DNA of 64,000 nt from JAXLWB01 sp046328715 (GCA_046328715.1 JAXLWB010000051.1:1-64000); one strand, 5' to 3'. Shown: positions 26,754 through 35,306, counted from the first letter of the stretch. Numbers and translations are program-made. Notes: a model not told the origin generated them from the letters alone.

Positions 26754-26965
26754 TTGCAGTCTCTTTTGGATAATGATTGGTTAATTGCGGCAGTTGACTG
26801 GCGTGAGCACAGCACTCGATTTTCCTAGAGCTCGCATCAAACAGAGCACGCCATACAGATGTAGTATAGCAGGAATGGCAGGAATTCCCTGATTAGTGAA
26901 CCTTGCAGTTGAGGGATCAAACCGTCATACAATCCACTTAAAAAGCATAGGGAAGTATGCACAAT
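26754..26965. other. Gap upstream of pyrFE
   Basis: About 210 bp between pyrFE and the recognisable ABC-permease remnant. It should contain the pyrFE promoter, but I see no convincing -35/-10 pair. No gene is visible apart from the possible degenerate 5' part of the remnant. Confidence 0.4.
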
Positions 26966-27354
26966 CATTCGCTCAAACGGAGTGTCAAGATTTCCTTTAC
27001 GGTTCGAGGGTCTCCTTACAGGTGGGGTTGATTGCGGTGGGTATTGTAGCGACCCGTGGACGCGGATTGGACTGTTAGTCGGTTACTTTGCCGGCTAGAT
27101 CGACTCGATTTTGATGAGGGTAATGGATGTTGCCTTTGCCCTTCCGGCCAGCCTGATGGCGATCGCCATCGTAGCCATCCGAGAAACCTCGACCACCCTG
27201 TCCGACCTGGGATTCGATGTTAAGTTTTGGCAGAGAATGTGTGCGCGAGACGCCCTGGTTTTCCATTTCTCCGGGGGTGACGATCTTTGCCACTGTGCTG
27301 AGTCTAAATCTGGTGGGCGATGATTGGAGGGATGTGTGCGAGCCGAGGTTGTAA
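26966..27354 (+). pseudogene. Remnant of a DppC/OppC-type ABC transporter permease
   Basis: Translating across frames recovers the order of a peptide-transporter permease: QDFLYGSRVSLQVGLIAVGI, then (after a frame change) GLLVGYFAG, an in-frame TAG where the family has Trp, IDSILMRVMDVAFALPASLM and AIAIVA. A deletion of most of the core follows, then fragments up to SISPGVTIFATVLSLNLVGD and a C-terminal EPRL ending at TAA 27352-27354. These match the DppC pattern (DVLSRxxYGSRxSLQVG, GYFGGWxDSxLMRxMD, FPGLAIxLTVLSLNLxGDGLRDxLDPRL). At least one nonsense change, two frameshifts and a deletion of roughly 90 residues are present. No partner transporter genes remain nearby. Confidence 0.75.
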
Positions 27355-27361
27355 ATAACAG

Positions 27362-27412
27362 AGCCCTGTACGTCAGTAAGGGCGATACATTCCTTTACTG
27401 ACGGGCGGAGCT
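27362..27412. repeat. Inverted pair of the CTTACTGACG-type repeat
   Basis: Two facing copies of one word, AGCCCTGTACGTCAGTAAGGG (27362-27382 plus one base) and TCCTTTACTGACGGGCGGAGCT (27391-27412), form a stem-loop between the permease remnant and the phosphatase gene. A third copy, CCCTTACTGACGTGCGGGGC, is at 44387. It may serve as terminator for the convergent genes. Confidence 0.6.
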
Positions 27413-27427
27413 CTGTATTCGACGTGA

Positions 27428-28027
27428 CTAAACGAAAACTGTCTGGGGTTGGTAGATTTTGGCGGGTTGCGGTGTAAAGACCAATTCCAACTGCCAGCGC
27501 ACATCGTGGCTGCTGCGGGTGGTCAGCCACACGCCAGCGGGCGGCACAGGATTGCCATGATCGAACTGCTGCTTGTAGAAATTCATCTCAGCCGCATCCA
27601 TCATCAGATCAGACAATAGCGACGTTATCGGTCCGCCATGGGTGACGATGGCAATCGGGGCACCTTGTGTACTTTCATGAACGGCTTTTTCCCAAAAGGG
27701 ACGAAAACGGGTCAAGACTCCGCCAAAGGTTTCCTCTCGGCTCCACTCACGCGCAGCATCTTCCTCAAACAGCTCAATCCCGGCAACTTCCGCAGCCAGG
27801 ATGGCGGTACGTTTTGTGCGATCCAGAGGGCTGTGGTAGATCTTGCCCACGCCGACACTCTTCAAGAATTCGCCCAACTTTGTCGCTTCTTCTTCCCCCT
27901 TGGCCGTAAGCGGCGGTCCGGGTGGCACATCGTAGCGAATATCGGTGCGACTCCAATCGGGGGTCGCATGACGACAAAGGTAGACTCTGGGCTGTTGCCA
28001 GAGGATAGGATAGTGATTTAGGTTCAT
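27428..28027 (-). CDS. Histidine phosphatase family protein
   Basis: The ~199-aa cytosolic protein has the phosphoglycerate-mutase-like signature: VYLCRHATPDWSR near the N-terminus (RHA in place of the usual RHG, catalytic His retained), PPLTAKGEEEATKLGEFL, IYHSPLDRTKRTAILAAEVA and IAIVTHGGPITSLLSDLMM with the second catalytic His. The ATG at 28027 has TTGGAAGC immediately upstream; an in-frame TTG at 28036 is the alternative. Related proteins dephosphorylate small metabolites such as alpha-ribazole phosphate or sugar phosphates; the substrate cannot be told from sequence. Confidence 0.9.
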   Translation of the reverse strand: MNLNHYPILWQQPRVYLCRHATPDWSRTDIRYDVPPGPPLTAKGEEEATKLGEFLKSVGVGKIYHSPLDRTKRTAILAAEVAGIELFEEDAAREWSREETFGGVLTRFRPFWEKAVHESTQGAPIAIVTHGGPITSLLSDLMMDAAEMNFYKQQFDHGNPVPPAGVWLTTRSSHDVRWQLELVFTPQPAKIYQPQTVFV

Positions 28028-28097
28028 AGCTTCCAAAAAGATTGGAATTGAGAGATTCGTTAGTTACGAGGTTACAAGAAACTCATAGACACGCTAT

Positions 28098-28154
28098 TTA
28101 AACATTGCACAATCTGCCTCAGACCTTATACCTTGGAGATTGTGCAATGTTTAA
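28098..28154. repeat. Perfect 18-bp inverted repeat upstream of the phosphatase gene
   Basis: TTAAACATTGCACAATCT (28098-28115) is exactly inverted at 28137-28154 with a 21-nt spacer. There is no T-tract. It lies about 70 bp upstream of the phosphatase start and 24 bp before the 9-bp duplication of the second IS copy. It could be an operator, an mRNA leader hairpin, or a remnant of a small element. Confidence 0.7.
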
Positions 28155-28186
28155 GTGTCATCTCTATCAGTAACAATCTCTTAATC

Positions 28187-29602
28187 CATCAGTAACAAAT
28201 TAAGCATTTACAGAGGTTGTCAAATCTGGGGAGAGCAGACAAGCTTGTAAAAATGAAAGGATGAGCGAACCAGAAAAAGAAAATAAAACTAAAAAGCAGT
28301 GTGCGACGCGAGCGGTTCAGCGTGATCGGAGCAAACGGTTGAGCAGCGAATTGCCAGATGAACAAGTGGTAGAACGGCTCCACGCGATTGTGCATCCAGC
28401 GACCCTGGCGCAAATCGCTGTATACGAAGCGCTTGGGCTGCGTGCCCGCATCCTGACGTTACCCGTGATGATGGCCTTAGTATTGAGTCTGCTCTGGCAG
28501 CAAACCGGCAGCATCTGCGAAATGGTGCGACTGGTGCACGAAGAATGTGTTTTGTGGGTCGCCCTTTACAAGGCTTAACGCAACAAGCACTCGACTCGCT
28601 TGCGTATGTTGCCAGCAGAGTTGTTTCTGCAAGTGTTCTGCTTGAGCTATTGCCTGGACTGGCAAAACGCAGTTTGGAACGCAGCCGCCCCTTACCCGCT
28701 GAACTTGCTCTGGGCGAAAAGGCAATACACTCAGGTTTGCGCCTGCGATGGCTCAACTCTGGATGCACTCTTGTGCAAGGTCGGGTTGCAGGAGAATGAA
28801 AAGAATCCATTGGCGGGACGCATGTTAGCGATTCTTCTGGATATCGTCACTCGCCTGCCTACCCAGGTTTGGTATGAAGAAGATGCACAAGCGCATGACC
28901 AAAGCTTTCTCGACAAAGTGCGCTCCCATCTGCTCACAGGCAGCCTGCTCATTTTCGATTTGGGTTTCACCAACTTCACTTTCTTCCGCCACCGAACAAG
29001 GTGTCTTTTTCATCACACGTGCCAAGAGCAATCTGGCATTCCAGGGGGAATCGTTGCTGCTCAAAACTGCTGTGGTGCATGACCAAATCGGTGGATTGGA
29101 CAAGGTGATGACCGCCAGCAAGTGCGCCTGATTCAATTTCTCTATCACGGCAAGTGGTATCGCTATCTCACCAACGACCTCGATGCATCGCATCTTCCCG
29201 TTGAGTATGCCGTGGTTTTTTACTGGCAACGCTGGCGAATTGAAGATGCCTATGCCATTGTCAAACGCCTGCTCGGTTTAGCTTTCTTTCATTGTTCGGC
29301 TCAGAATGCTGTACAAATGCAACTCTGGGCGACCTGATTCTCTATGGTTCTGGTTGACCTGACTGACCAAGTCGCTCAGCAACTCAACAAACCCTTTGCT
29401 CGCATTTCTATGGAGATGGTCTATCGCTCGCTTCCTTTCTTTGCTAGGACTCATCACAAGGGGAATGCCGACAACCTGATTGATTATCTTGTTGCCAATG
29501 TCAAACGCCTGGGCATTCTTAAATCTATCCGTTCTGACCAACCGTCAACTCTTCTCTCCCTCAAGTTGACAATCGCTCTAAACGCTTAATTTGTCACCAA
29601 TG
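28187..29602 (+). mobile_element. IS4-type insertion sequence, copy 2 (1416 bp)
   Basis: This copy has the same ends as copy 1 (CATCAGTAACAAATTAAGC left; reverse complement CATTGGTGACAAATTAAGC right) and is bounded by a different perfect 9-bp duplication, CTCTTAATC, at 28178-28186 and 29603-29611. The distinct duplications prove two independent insertions. Against copy 1 it shows about fifteen indels of 1-5 nt but only about five base substitutions by eye. The left flank contains ATCAGTAACAA at 28167-28177, eleven bases identical to the IS terminus. Confidence 0.93.
28261..29589 (+). pseudogene. IS4-family DDE transposase, frameshifted (copy 2)
   Basis: The frame from MSEPEKENKTKK stays open through VVERLHAIVHPATLAQIAVY and ICEMVRLVHEECVL, then shifts. 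Later pieces, NLLWAKRQYTQVCACDGSTL, FLDKVRSHLLTGSLLIFDLG and YWQRWRIEDAYAIVKRLLGL, lie in other frames. Early in the gene this copy is in frame where copy 1 is not (ERLHAIVHPAT), while copy 1 is better around FFRHLGEQG and ATWILYAVLVDL. Choosing the in-frame version at each site restores one complete IS4-type transposase. Confidence 0.85.
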
Positions 29603-29642
29603 CTCTTAATCTCAAAATTTCTTCCACAAAAAATTCGTGTGC

Positions 29643-29777
29643 TTTCATCGCCCCGCCAGAAACACCAGGCACCCCCGTGTCACCCGAAACGATGCGCTTA
29701 CCGTTGCTGCCTTCCGGCCCTGGCGGGGTTCACGCTGTTTCGCCGCACAGGACCCAGTGCCTGACGAGGCGATGAAA
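29643..29777 (-). ncRNA. ffs: Signal recognition particle RNA (small bacterial type)
   Basis: On the minus strand the sequence contains the conserved SRP apical segment CCAGGGCCGGAAGGCAGCA, the helix 8 region that binds Ffh, flanked by paired arms. The two ends pair as a long closing helix (TTTCATCGCC with GGCGATGAAA), which I used to set the boundaries; pairing may extend a few bases further into CGTGTG/CACACG. The length of ~135 nt indicates the small type without an Alu domain. It sits between the IS copy and tRNA-Ser. Confidence 0.88.
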
Positions 29778-29889
29778 ACACACGAATCAAAGTGAAGCAG
29801 TGGGACAGTGAACAGTAAGTCAGTGGGAACTACTAATGGACTGTCCTACTAATTCACTGTCTTACTGATCAACTGACCACTGACACCAG
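29778..29889. repeat. CAGTGGACAGT-type word repeats between SRP RNA and tRNA-Ser
   Basis: The spacer is built from degenerate, partly inverted words: CAGTGGGACAGTGAACAGTA and GTCAGTGGG on the left, facing GGACTGTCCTAC, TTCACTGTCTTACTG and TGACCACTGACACC on the right. No gene is visible. Confidence 0.6.
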
Positions 29890-29975
29890 CGGAGAGGGTG
29901 AGATTTGAACTCACGGAACTCATCGTTCACGAGCTTTCCAGGCCCGCGCCATAAGCCGGACTAGGCGACCTCTCC
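29890..29975 (-). tRNA. tRNA-Ser (anticodon GGA)
   Basis: The minus strand reads GGAGAGG, a D-arm with CCTAGTCCGG, an anticodon stem-loop with CTGGAAA (anticodon GGA), a long class II variable arm, TTCAAATC in the T-arm and CCTCTCC closing the acceptor stem with discriminator G. The class II arm and anticodon identify serine. CCA is not encoded. Confidence 0.95.
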
Positions 29976-29988
29976 AGGCAATTGAAGC

Positions 29989-30017
29989 ATTATAGTGCAG
30001 GTTAGGCGAAAGGTAAA
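29989..30017 (-). promoter_or_regulatory. Promoter of tRNA-Ser
   Basis: On the minus strand TTTACC (30012-30017) and a perfect TATAAT (29989-29994) are separated by 17 bp, ending 13 bp before the tRNA 5' end. This fits a sigma-70-type promoter for the tRNA, possibly continuing into the SRP RNA gene. Confidence 0.7.
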
Positions 30018-30021
30018 GTTT

Positions 30022-30122
30022 GAAAAGATGCAAGATGCAAGTTGCAAAGTTGCAGAGAGGCAGAGTTGAAAAGTAACCATGCACTCTTCCACTTTGCAAC
30101 TTTGCCACTCTGCAACCCTTCT
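30022..30122. repeat. TTTGCAACT word repeats
   Basis: AGATGCAAGATGCAAGTTGC and AAAGTTGCAGAGAGGCAGAG face CCACTTTGCAACTTTGCCAC and TCTGCAACCC about 40 bp later, making an imperfect inverted array of ~100 bp upstream of the exported-protein gene. It is the same class of low-complexity intergenic word repeat as at 17200 and 29800. Confidence 0.65.
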
Positions 30123-30197
30123 CCACCTTCCATTTTTGTCTAGCAATCTCAACAGATTGTCAATGTAATTGCGTAAAGTTTGATGTATAGTATGGCC

Positions 30198-31562
30198 ATG
30201 AACGTCAAACAAATCTACCTTTCAAGATTATTTTGGATTACAGTTTCCCTGTTTTTAACTGTTAGTTGTCTGCGCAATGAGGTGGAAACGCAACCAGCAG
30301 CAGTTGCAACCTCTGTTCCGCCCACAGGGTTGACACCACCTGCCGAAGCTCCGGCCCTTGCCCCACCGAAAACGGCGACTCCGCTTGCCACCAGTACTGT
30401 AGTGGTGACAGAAACCTATGCAACCCCAATCGTGCAAGCCGCACCAGCACAGCAAACAGGGGTTGGCACACCTGGCGATCCCTATGCCACAGCGCCTCTC
30501 TGTCCGACCCATGACGATATCCATTGGCACGGACTGTGGGATGCCGCCCGCGGTTGCCATTACAACCATACCCACAATGCAGATCCTTCCGCAGTGGATA
30601 ATGTCTTCGGCCCAGCCGGGACACTCTTTGGGGGGCAGTCGATCAGTTACCCTTGGCAGACGCCGCATGAAAATCAGAACAAACATCAGGGCTACAAATA
30701 CGCCGTAGGTGCAGACCTGCCCTGTGTGCAAGATACCTACGAATACCTATCGCCCCAGCCAGATTGTGTGCGCGCCTTCCGCATTCAACATCATGATCTG
30801 GGCGGGCCGATGGATGCAGTAGTGCGTTTTCATTCCTACTTTGCCGAGGTGCAGGTGTGCCGTAGGGATGGAAGCAGTTGTGGCATCATACGGACGGGAG
30901 GTCACTCGGACTTCGGCATTCTACATGTCCCGTACAAACAGGCGTGGATTCCGCTGCCGCAGAAAGACCCGCCGGAATTGTGGCAATATGTCAATGATCG
31001 CAGCCAGGTTGACCTCAACGTGGATCCCTACCGCGCCTACAATGAGCTTAGTTTGATGCAACAAATGCGCACGGCTGAGGCAATGTGCAAAACGCGGCGA
31101 CCGGGCCGCGAGTTACGCACCACCTGGGCGGGGGCGACCCAGTTTGGTCACGCCGATTGGGCGGTGGGCAACCAGATCGTCGGCTTTCAGTTCTGGACCT
31201 TTGACGATTGGGGTGGCTTCGACCCGAATAATCTGGCCGATTATCAGTTGGTTTGTCCCGATGCGCAATGTCGCTTTAACAGCTCGGAGCATGCGCTCTA
31301 CACCGTGAGCGTTGATGTTGCAGCCGAACTGGACGACGATGGCGATGGGATTGTCAACTACCAGGGTTTTACAGACCTCAATGGCAAGGTCGCCACCAAT
31401 TGTACGGTGGCTGGGCAGAATTGTGTGCCGCTGGTGATCGAACACGCAGCAGTGGGCAGATATCTTTACTCGTTCCAGGCCCCAACCCATGATGTCGCTG
31501 CCATCACCCACGACTATGATGTCTCGCCAGAGGGTGTGTGGTGGATTCAGTATCCGAACTGA
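30198..31562 (+). CDS. Exported His/Cys-rich protein of unknown function (probable lipoprotein)
   Basis: I do not recognise the family. From MNVKQIYLSRLFWITVSLFL the protein has a signal sequence with Cys at the end of the hydrophobic stretch (LTVSC), a plausible though not ideal lipobox. A ~70-residue Pro/Ala/Thr-rich linker follows, then a domain with many His and several Cys pairs: DDIHWHGLWDAARGCHYNHT, RIQHHDLGG, EVQVCRRDGSSCG, DYQLVCPDAQCRF. This suggests a disulfide-bonded extracellular domain that may bind metal. Alternative ATGs lie at 30183 and 30192 and no start has a clear ribosome site. It converges on the BTAD regulator gene. Confidence 0.72.
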   Translation: MNVKQIYLSRLFWITVSLFLTVSCLRNEVETQPAAVATSVPPTGLTPPAEAPALAPPKTATPLATSTVVVTETYATPIVQAAPAQQTGVGTPGDPYATAPLCPTHDDIHWHGLWDAARGCHYNHTHNADPSAVDNVFGPAGTLFGGQSISYPWQTPHENQNKHQGYKYAVGADLPCVQDTYEYLSPQPDCVRAFRIQHHDLGGPMDAVVRFHSYFAEVQVCRRDGSSCGIIRTGGHSDFGILHVPYKQAWIPLPQKDPPELWQYVNDRSQVDLNVDPYRAYNELSLMQQMRTAEAMCKTRRPGRELRTTWAGATQFGHADWAVGNQIVGFQFWTFDDWGGFDPNNLADYQLVCPDAQCRFNSSEHALYTVSVDVAAELDDDGDGIVNYQGFTDLNGKVATNCTVAGQNCVPLVIEHAAVGRYLYSFQAPTHDVAAITHDYDVSPEGVWWIQYPN

Positions 31563-31593
31563 GGCAAGGGTGACAAGATGAAGCTTTATTCTG

Positions 31594-34020
31594 TCACGTT
31601 TGCTCTATCGGCTCCAACTGGGCTACTTCGTTGGGGATGATCATGTTCAGCATTCTGCCGCAGGCCATAAACCAGTAAGTGATGGCCTTTTCGGCTAGGT
31701 CAGCCGTGCGAAAGTGATTGCTAAGTTGGGCAGCAACTGGGAGCAATCCTTGCTCTTCGGGCCCGTAGATCGCTTCGATGGCTGTACCGACTGCTTCGTG
31801 CAACAAGGCTCGCTGCACCTGATCTAGCTCCTGATAGAGGTAATGCTGGAACAATGGCTGGCGGAAGCGATAGCGACACAGGCGAAATGTCTTGCCTTGT
31901 TCTTGTTTGATGTGATGTACACCCTCGGCGCGTACCAGGCGATGTTGATGGGTTAAGGCACCACTTAGCTGATGGATCACCTCGCGCACGTCGATTGATA
32001 AGGCGTGGGCCAACACCTCGGCAGTAAAGATCTCACCTTCCACGCTGGCAACTTCCAACAGCGCACGCAATTCCTTGGGAAGATGATTGAGCCGTTCGCG
32101 AATCACTGCATCTACCCGTTGCGGCAGGCGATTCCAATCCAGGGCGGCCTTTGCGGTCCAAAGGCCCTGGGTATCTTGTGTGAGTTCACCCCGTTCTTGC
32201 ATGTCGCGAATCAGTTCGATCACGAACAAGGGGTTCCCCCCCGTCTTCCAATCAAGCGCTTCACAGAACTTGGAATCAAAACGATTGGGGTGCAGGTTTA
32301 GAAAGGCGTCGACAAAGGGGCGATCCCCTTCACGGCTGAGTTTGACTTCCACATTGCCTAGTTGACGCTTAAACTCATCAACGATCATCGCAAGGGGGAG
32401 TGGCAAAGGTTCCTTCGCCGCAGGGTGTACTACGATCTCACTGGGTCGATAAGCAACGACAAGCAGAATCGGCAGAGACTTAATGCGCCTGCCCAGATGA
32501 AGCAGTACATTGAGCGAACCAGCATCGGCCCATTGAAAATTGTCGAGCAAAATCAGCATTGGATGAATCTGCGCCAATCGTTCGAAAACTTTACTCAAGC
32601 CATTGACCAGCGCATCATGATCATGCGCAGTGCTTCGGGCAGTTTTGCCTTGTTCACCCAATAGCACAAACAACTGACGCTGCCATTCGCTTCCGCCCGG
32701 CAATTTGGCAATGCGCTTCAAAAGTGGCGCAGTAGGGACAAGACTATCTAGCAGGCTGGCACCGACATGGATCAAGGCTTGGACTGTAGACGGAAACAGC
32801 TCGTTCAAACGATGACTTTGGCAGGCAAAGGGTGCCTCACCATTGCCTATCTCTTCCCCATCCCCTGCCAGCAATGCCAGGATCTCGCTGAACGGATGAT
32901 AAAGCTCACAGGCACCTTTGTAGGCATTGCATGAGCCGCCAACCACAATCAGCGATTCATGGCGCTCTTGTGCTTCGCAGGCAAAGGCGTTCAGCAAGGC
33001 GGTTTTACCGCGGCCAGCCTCCCCTGTCACAAAGACCACCTGACCAGAACCATGTAAGGCATGGTTCAAAGAGGCAGCAAGCCGTTTGAGTTCATCATCT
33101 CTAGCCAGCAAGGGTACGGTAGAACGTTGTACAGGTAGTGCTTTATAGCTCTCGGGGCTAATAAGAAATAAGTCACGCTGCAGATCCTTTTGCGGAATTA
33201 TCACAGGCAAATTTGTCTGTATTCTCGAAGCCATAACGTTGGTTCCGGAGCGGATCTCTGAATAAAGTTTTTGCAGTTTGGCAGAAGGTTCAACCCCCAG
33301 CTCCTCCTTAAGCACGAGTCGGCACTGTTCAAATTGCGCGAGCGACTCACTCCGTTTCCCATTGTGGGCTAGCAATTTCAACAACAAATAGTATGCCTCT
33401 TCCTGCAGCGGATCGAGTTCTACCCAACGCCGGGCACAAGCGACCGCTTCCTCATGACGCTGGTTGTGCTGATAGATTTCAATCAGTTGTTGGATCGCGC
33501 AGATACACATATGGTTAAGGCGTTCGCGCTTGAGCAACAACCATTCTTCAAAGACTGGACTGTCCCCGATCGAGAGTCCTTTGAGGAATTCGCCCTGGTA
33601 GAGTTGAACGGCATTTTGCAACGCTTCGATGCAATAGTTACATTTATTTAGTTCGGCATGGCTATGCTTTTGTGTAGTCGCGATGAGCTTGGAAAACACA
33701 TTGACATCCACCCAATGACTACTATTCAGATTAAAGCGCACATCGGGCTGGTTGATAATCAAGAAGGGAGGGGTCGCATTTTGATTGTGGGTAACGGCTT
33801 GGAGGTTATACAGAGATTGGCTTAGGCTACGACGAGCCAACCGCTCGGGCTTATCGGGCCAAAACAAGCCGCAGAGACTTTCCCGCCGATGAGTCGTATT
33901 GCCTTCAACGGCCAAAAATGCCAACAATGCGCGAACCTTATCCGACTCGAAGGCGAGCATCGATTGGTCATTCACGACGACTTCGTAGCTTCCTAACAGG
34001 GATAGGAATAGCTTTGCCAT
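31594..34020 (-). CDS. BTAD/AAA transcriptional regulator (SARP-like, no TPR tail)
   Basis: The ATG at 34020 has GAGG 6 nt upstream and gives MAKLFLSLLGSYEVVVNDQS. Residues ~1-95 are the winged-helix region (ALLAFLAVEG, LCGLFWPDKPERLARRSLSQ). Residues ~100-260 are the bacterial transcriptional activation domain (LYQGEFLKGLSI, DPLQEEAYYLLLKLLAHNGK, LKEELGVEPSA). A STAND-type ATPase follows with Walker A VTGEAGRGKTALL and Walker B-like LILLDNFQWADAG. The ~808-aa protein ends about 200 residues after the ATPase with no long TPR array, unlike the two BTAD proteins at 57.9-64 kb. Ligand and targets are unknown. Confidence 0.87.
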   Translation of the reverse strand: MAKLFLSLLGSYEVVVNDQSMLAFESDKVRALLAFLAVEGNTTHRRESLCGLFWPDKPERLARRSLSQSLYNLQAVTHNQNATPPFLIINQPDVRFNLNSSHWVDVNVFSKLIATTQKHSHAELNKCNYCIEALQNAVQLYQGEFLKGLSIGDSPVFEEWLLLKRERLNHMCICAIQQLIEIYQHNQRHEEAVACARRWVELDPLQEEAYYLLLKLLAHNGKRSESLAQFEQCRLVLKEELGVEPSAKLQKLYSEIRSGTNVMASRIQTNLPVIIPQKDLQRDLFLISPESYKALPVQRSTVPLLARDDELKRLAASLNHALHGSGQVVFVTGEAGRGKTALLNAFACEAQERHESLIVVGGSCNAYKGACELYHPFSEILALLAGDGEEIGNGEAPFACQSHRLNELFPSTVQALIHVGASLLDSLVPTAPLLKRIAKLPGGSEWQRQLFVLLGEQGKTARSTAHDHDALVNGLSKVFERLAQIHPMLILLDNFQWADAGSLNVLLHLGRRIKSLPILLVVAYRPSEIVVHPAAKEPLPLPLAMIVDEFKRQLGNVEVKLSREGDRPFVDAFLNLHPNRFDSKFCEALDWKTGGNPLFVIELIRDMQERGELTQDTQGLWTAKAALDWNRLPQRVDAVIRERLNHLPKELRALLEVASVEGEIFTAEVLAHALSIDVREVIHQLSGALTHQHRLVRAEGVHHIKQEQGKTFRLCRYRFRQPLFQHYLYQELDQVQRALLHEAVGTAIEAIYGPEEQGLLPVAAQLSNHFRTADLAEKAITYWFMACGRMLNMIIPNEVAQLEPIEQT

Positions 34021-34495
34021 CAGGAACCTCGGTTTTGAACGCAGCAATGACAAGATGACAGGTTTTACTAGTATATACTAACTTAAACGCAAAAAATTTG
34101 GAATTAGATGTTTGAAGATTATGTAAAATTATATCAACTTCTAAACAATAAAACATCAGCGAAAGATAAAATTGGTGATGACTTTCCAACGATTAAATTA
34201 GCAGCCAGCAATAATTATGTAAACTCAGGAAAGCTTAGAGGAAATACAAATGTGTCGGTAGAACAAGGCACTCAATTATAAGGAGTAAAGGGCATTATCC
34301 CCTCGCTATAATATCACCAATTTGGCAAGACAAACATTCGACATTTGATTGATGTTTTCTAGTATATTGTAAATAACAATTAAGAATTGTGCGACCTCGA
34401 AAAGGATATCTATAGAAAGTTGTAAATTTTACGTTAGCAATTTCTCCTCTCTCTTGATAATTTCCTGATACCCGCTCTTTATGCTAGAGCGACTT
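34021..34495. other. AT-rich divergent promoter region
   Basis: About 475 bp, strongly AT-rich, between the minus-strand BTAD regulator and the plus-strand small protein. It must hold both promoters. Many TATAAT-like words occur, so I do not single one out. No coding signal is visible. Confidence 0.45.
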
Positions 34496-34750
34496 ATGAT
34501 TGTCAGGCAAACTCAATACTACTCCTACCTCTTGCGCATATGGCAAAGTAGCGACGCTGAACCGCATGTTTGGCGAGCGTCACTTGAAAGTGCCTTTACA
34601 GGGCAGCAATATCACTTTGCTACCTTGCCTGAGCTATATGAATTTTTAGACCAATTAGCGCTGATCAGTTCAACTTCAGAAAAGATGCAACGCCTTGAGA
34701 CAAGAGCTGCTTCTGAATCCGAGTTGGTACAAATGCCTGATTCGCGGTAA
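34496..34750 (+). CDS. Small protein of unknown function
   Basis: The 84-aa product begins MIVRQTQYYSYLLRIWQSSD and has the compact pattern SYLLRIWQ...WRASLESAFTGQQYHFATLPELYEFLDQL. In my experience such SYLLRLW..WRASLE..G..FA.L..L..FL proteins are common next to BTAD-type regulators in Chloroflexota, but I know of no assigned function. The ATG at 34481 would add 5 residues. A weak AGAG precedes the chosen ATG. Single gene, divergent from the BTAD regulator. Confidence 0.65.
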   Translation: MIVRQTQYYSYLLRIWQSSDAEPHVWRASLESAFTGQQYHFATLPELYEFLDQLALISSTSEKMQRLETRAASESELVQMPDSR

Positions 34751-34867
34751 GCTCGATTTTCTTCCTAAACAATTGCCATCTAGCAACCTCTATGTAGTGG
34801 CTGAAAGTCTGGATGAGTCACGTTCCCCTGGTAAGTTTGCTGATCTATCAAAAGTGTGAACGTCCCA

Positions 34868-34937
34868 AAACGTCCCCGGCACGGCGCAGAAAGTTGTAGA
34901 TACTACGAAAATCGTTTGCATCGTGCCAGAGACGTTT
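34868..34937. repeat. REP-like 70-bp inverted repeat
   Basis: AAACGTCCCCGGCACG (34868-34883) faces CGTGCCAGAGACGTTT (34922-34937); the arms differ at two of sixteen positions. The interior has no coding signal. Only one copy is present in this window. Confidence 0.55.
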
Positions 34938-35210
34938 ACCACACTCTTTACGTCGATGAGCGAACCCTTTTTACACAAACTTGCAAGGTGTCTCAGACAG
35001 CTTCTCAATTGTGAATATTCTGTTGATAGAGTCGTCGCGGCATGTAAACAACCCTATTAGCAGTGTACTCAACTCTGTAGTATCAATTTATTTCCCGTTT
35101 TTAGGTTCATTTGCGTCTTCATTCGTCACAGATTGGTCAACCTGCTGCTCACACCATGTACCCCCATACCGTGGATTGACCCCGATTGATCAAGCTAGTG
35201 GAATGTCCAT

Positions 35211-35276
35211 TTAATTTTTAGAAATAGAATCAGCCTGCTTCTTCGCGAATAGTCACAATCTATTTCTAAAAATTAA
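35211..35276. repeat. Perfect 18-bp inverted repeat upstream of RND operon
   Basis: TTAATTTTTAGAAATAGA (35211-35228) is exactly inverted at 35259-35276 around a 30-nt loop. The arms are AT-rich, which makes a DNA-binding site or transposon-end remnant as likely as an RNA hairpin. Confidence 0.65.
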
Positions 35277-35306
35277 GTAGTCGGACTACTAGATCGATAC
35301 AGATGT

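Noticed and set aside
27075..27530. 151-codon minus-strand frame next to the phosphatase
   Set aside because: It overlaps the 3' end of the phosphatase and is antisense to the clear ABC-permease remnant. No motif supports it.
29603..29642. Attachment site near the tRNA-Ser for an integrated element
   Set aside because: I found no direct repeat of the tRNA 3' end elsewhere in the window and no integrase; the IS at 28187 has its own 9-bp duplication.
34790..35214. Short frames of 72-77 codons upstream of the RND operon
   Set aside because: No ribosome sites and no family-like composition. One overlaps the REP-like inverted repeat, so the region is treated as non-coding.
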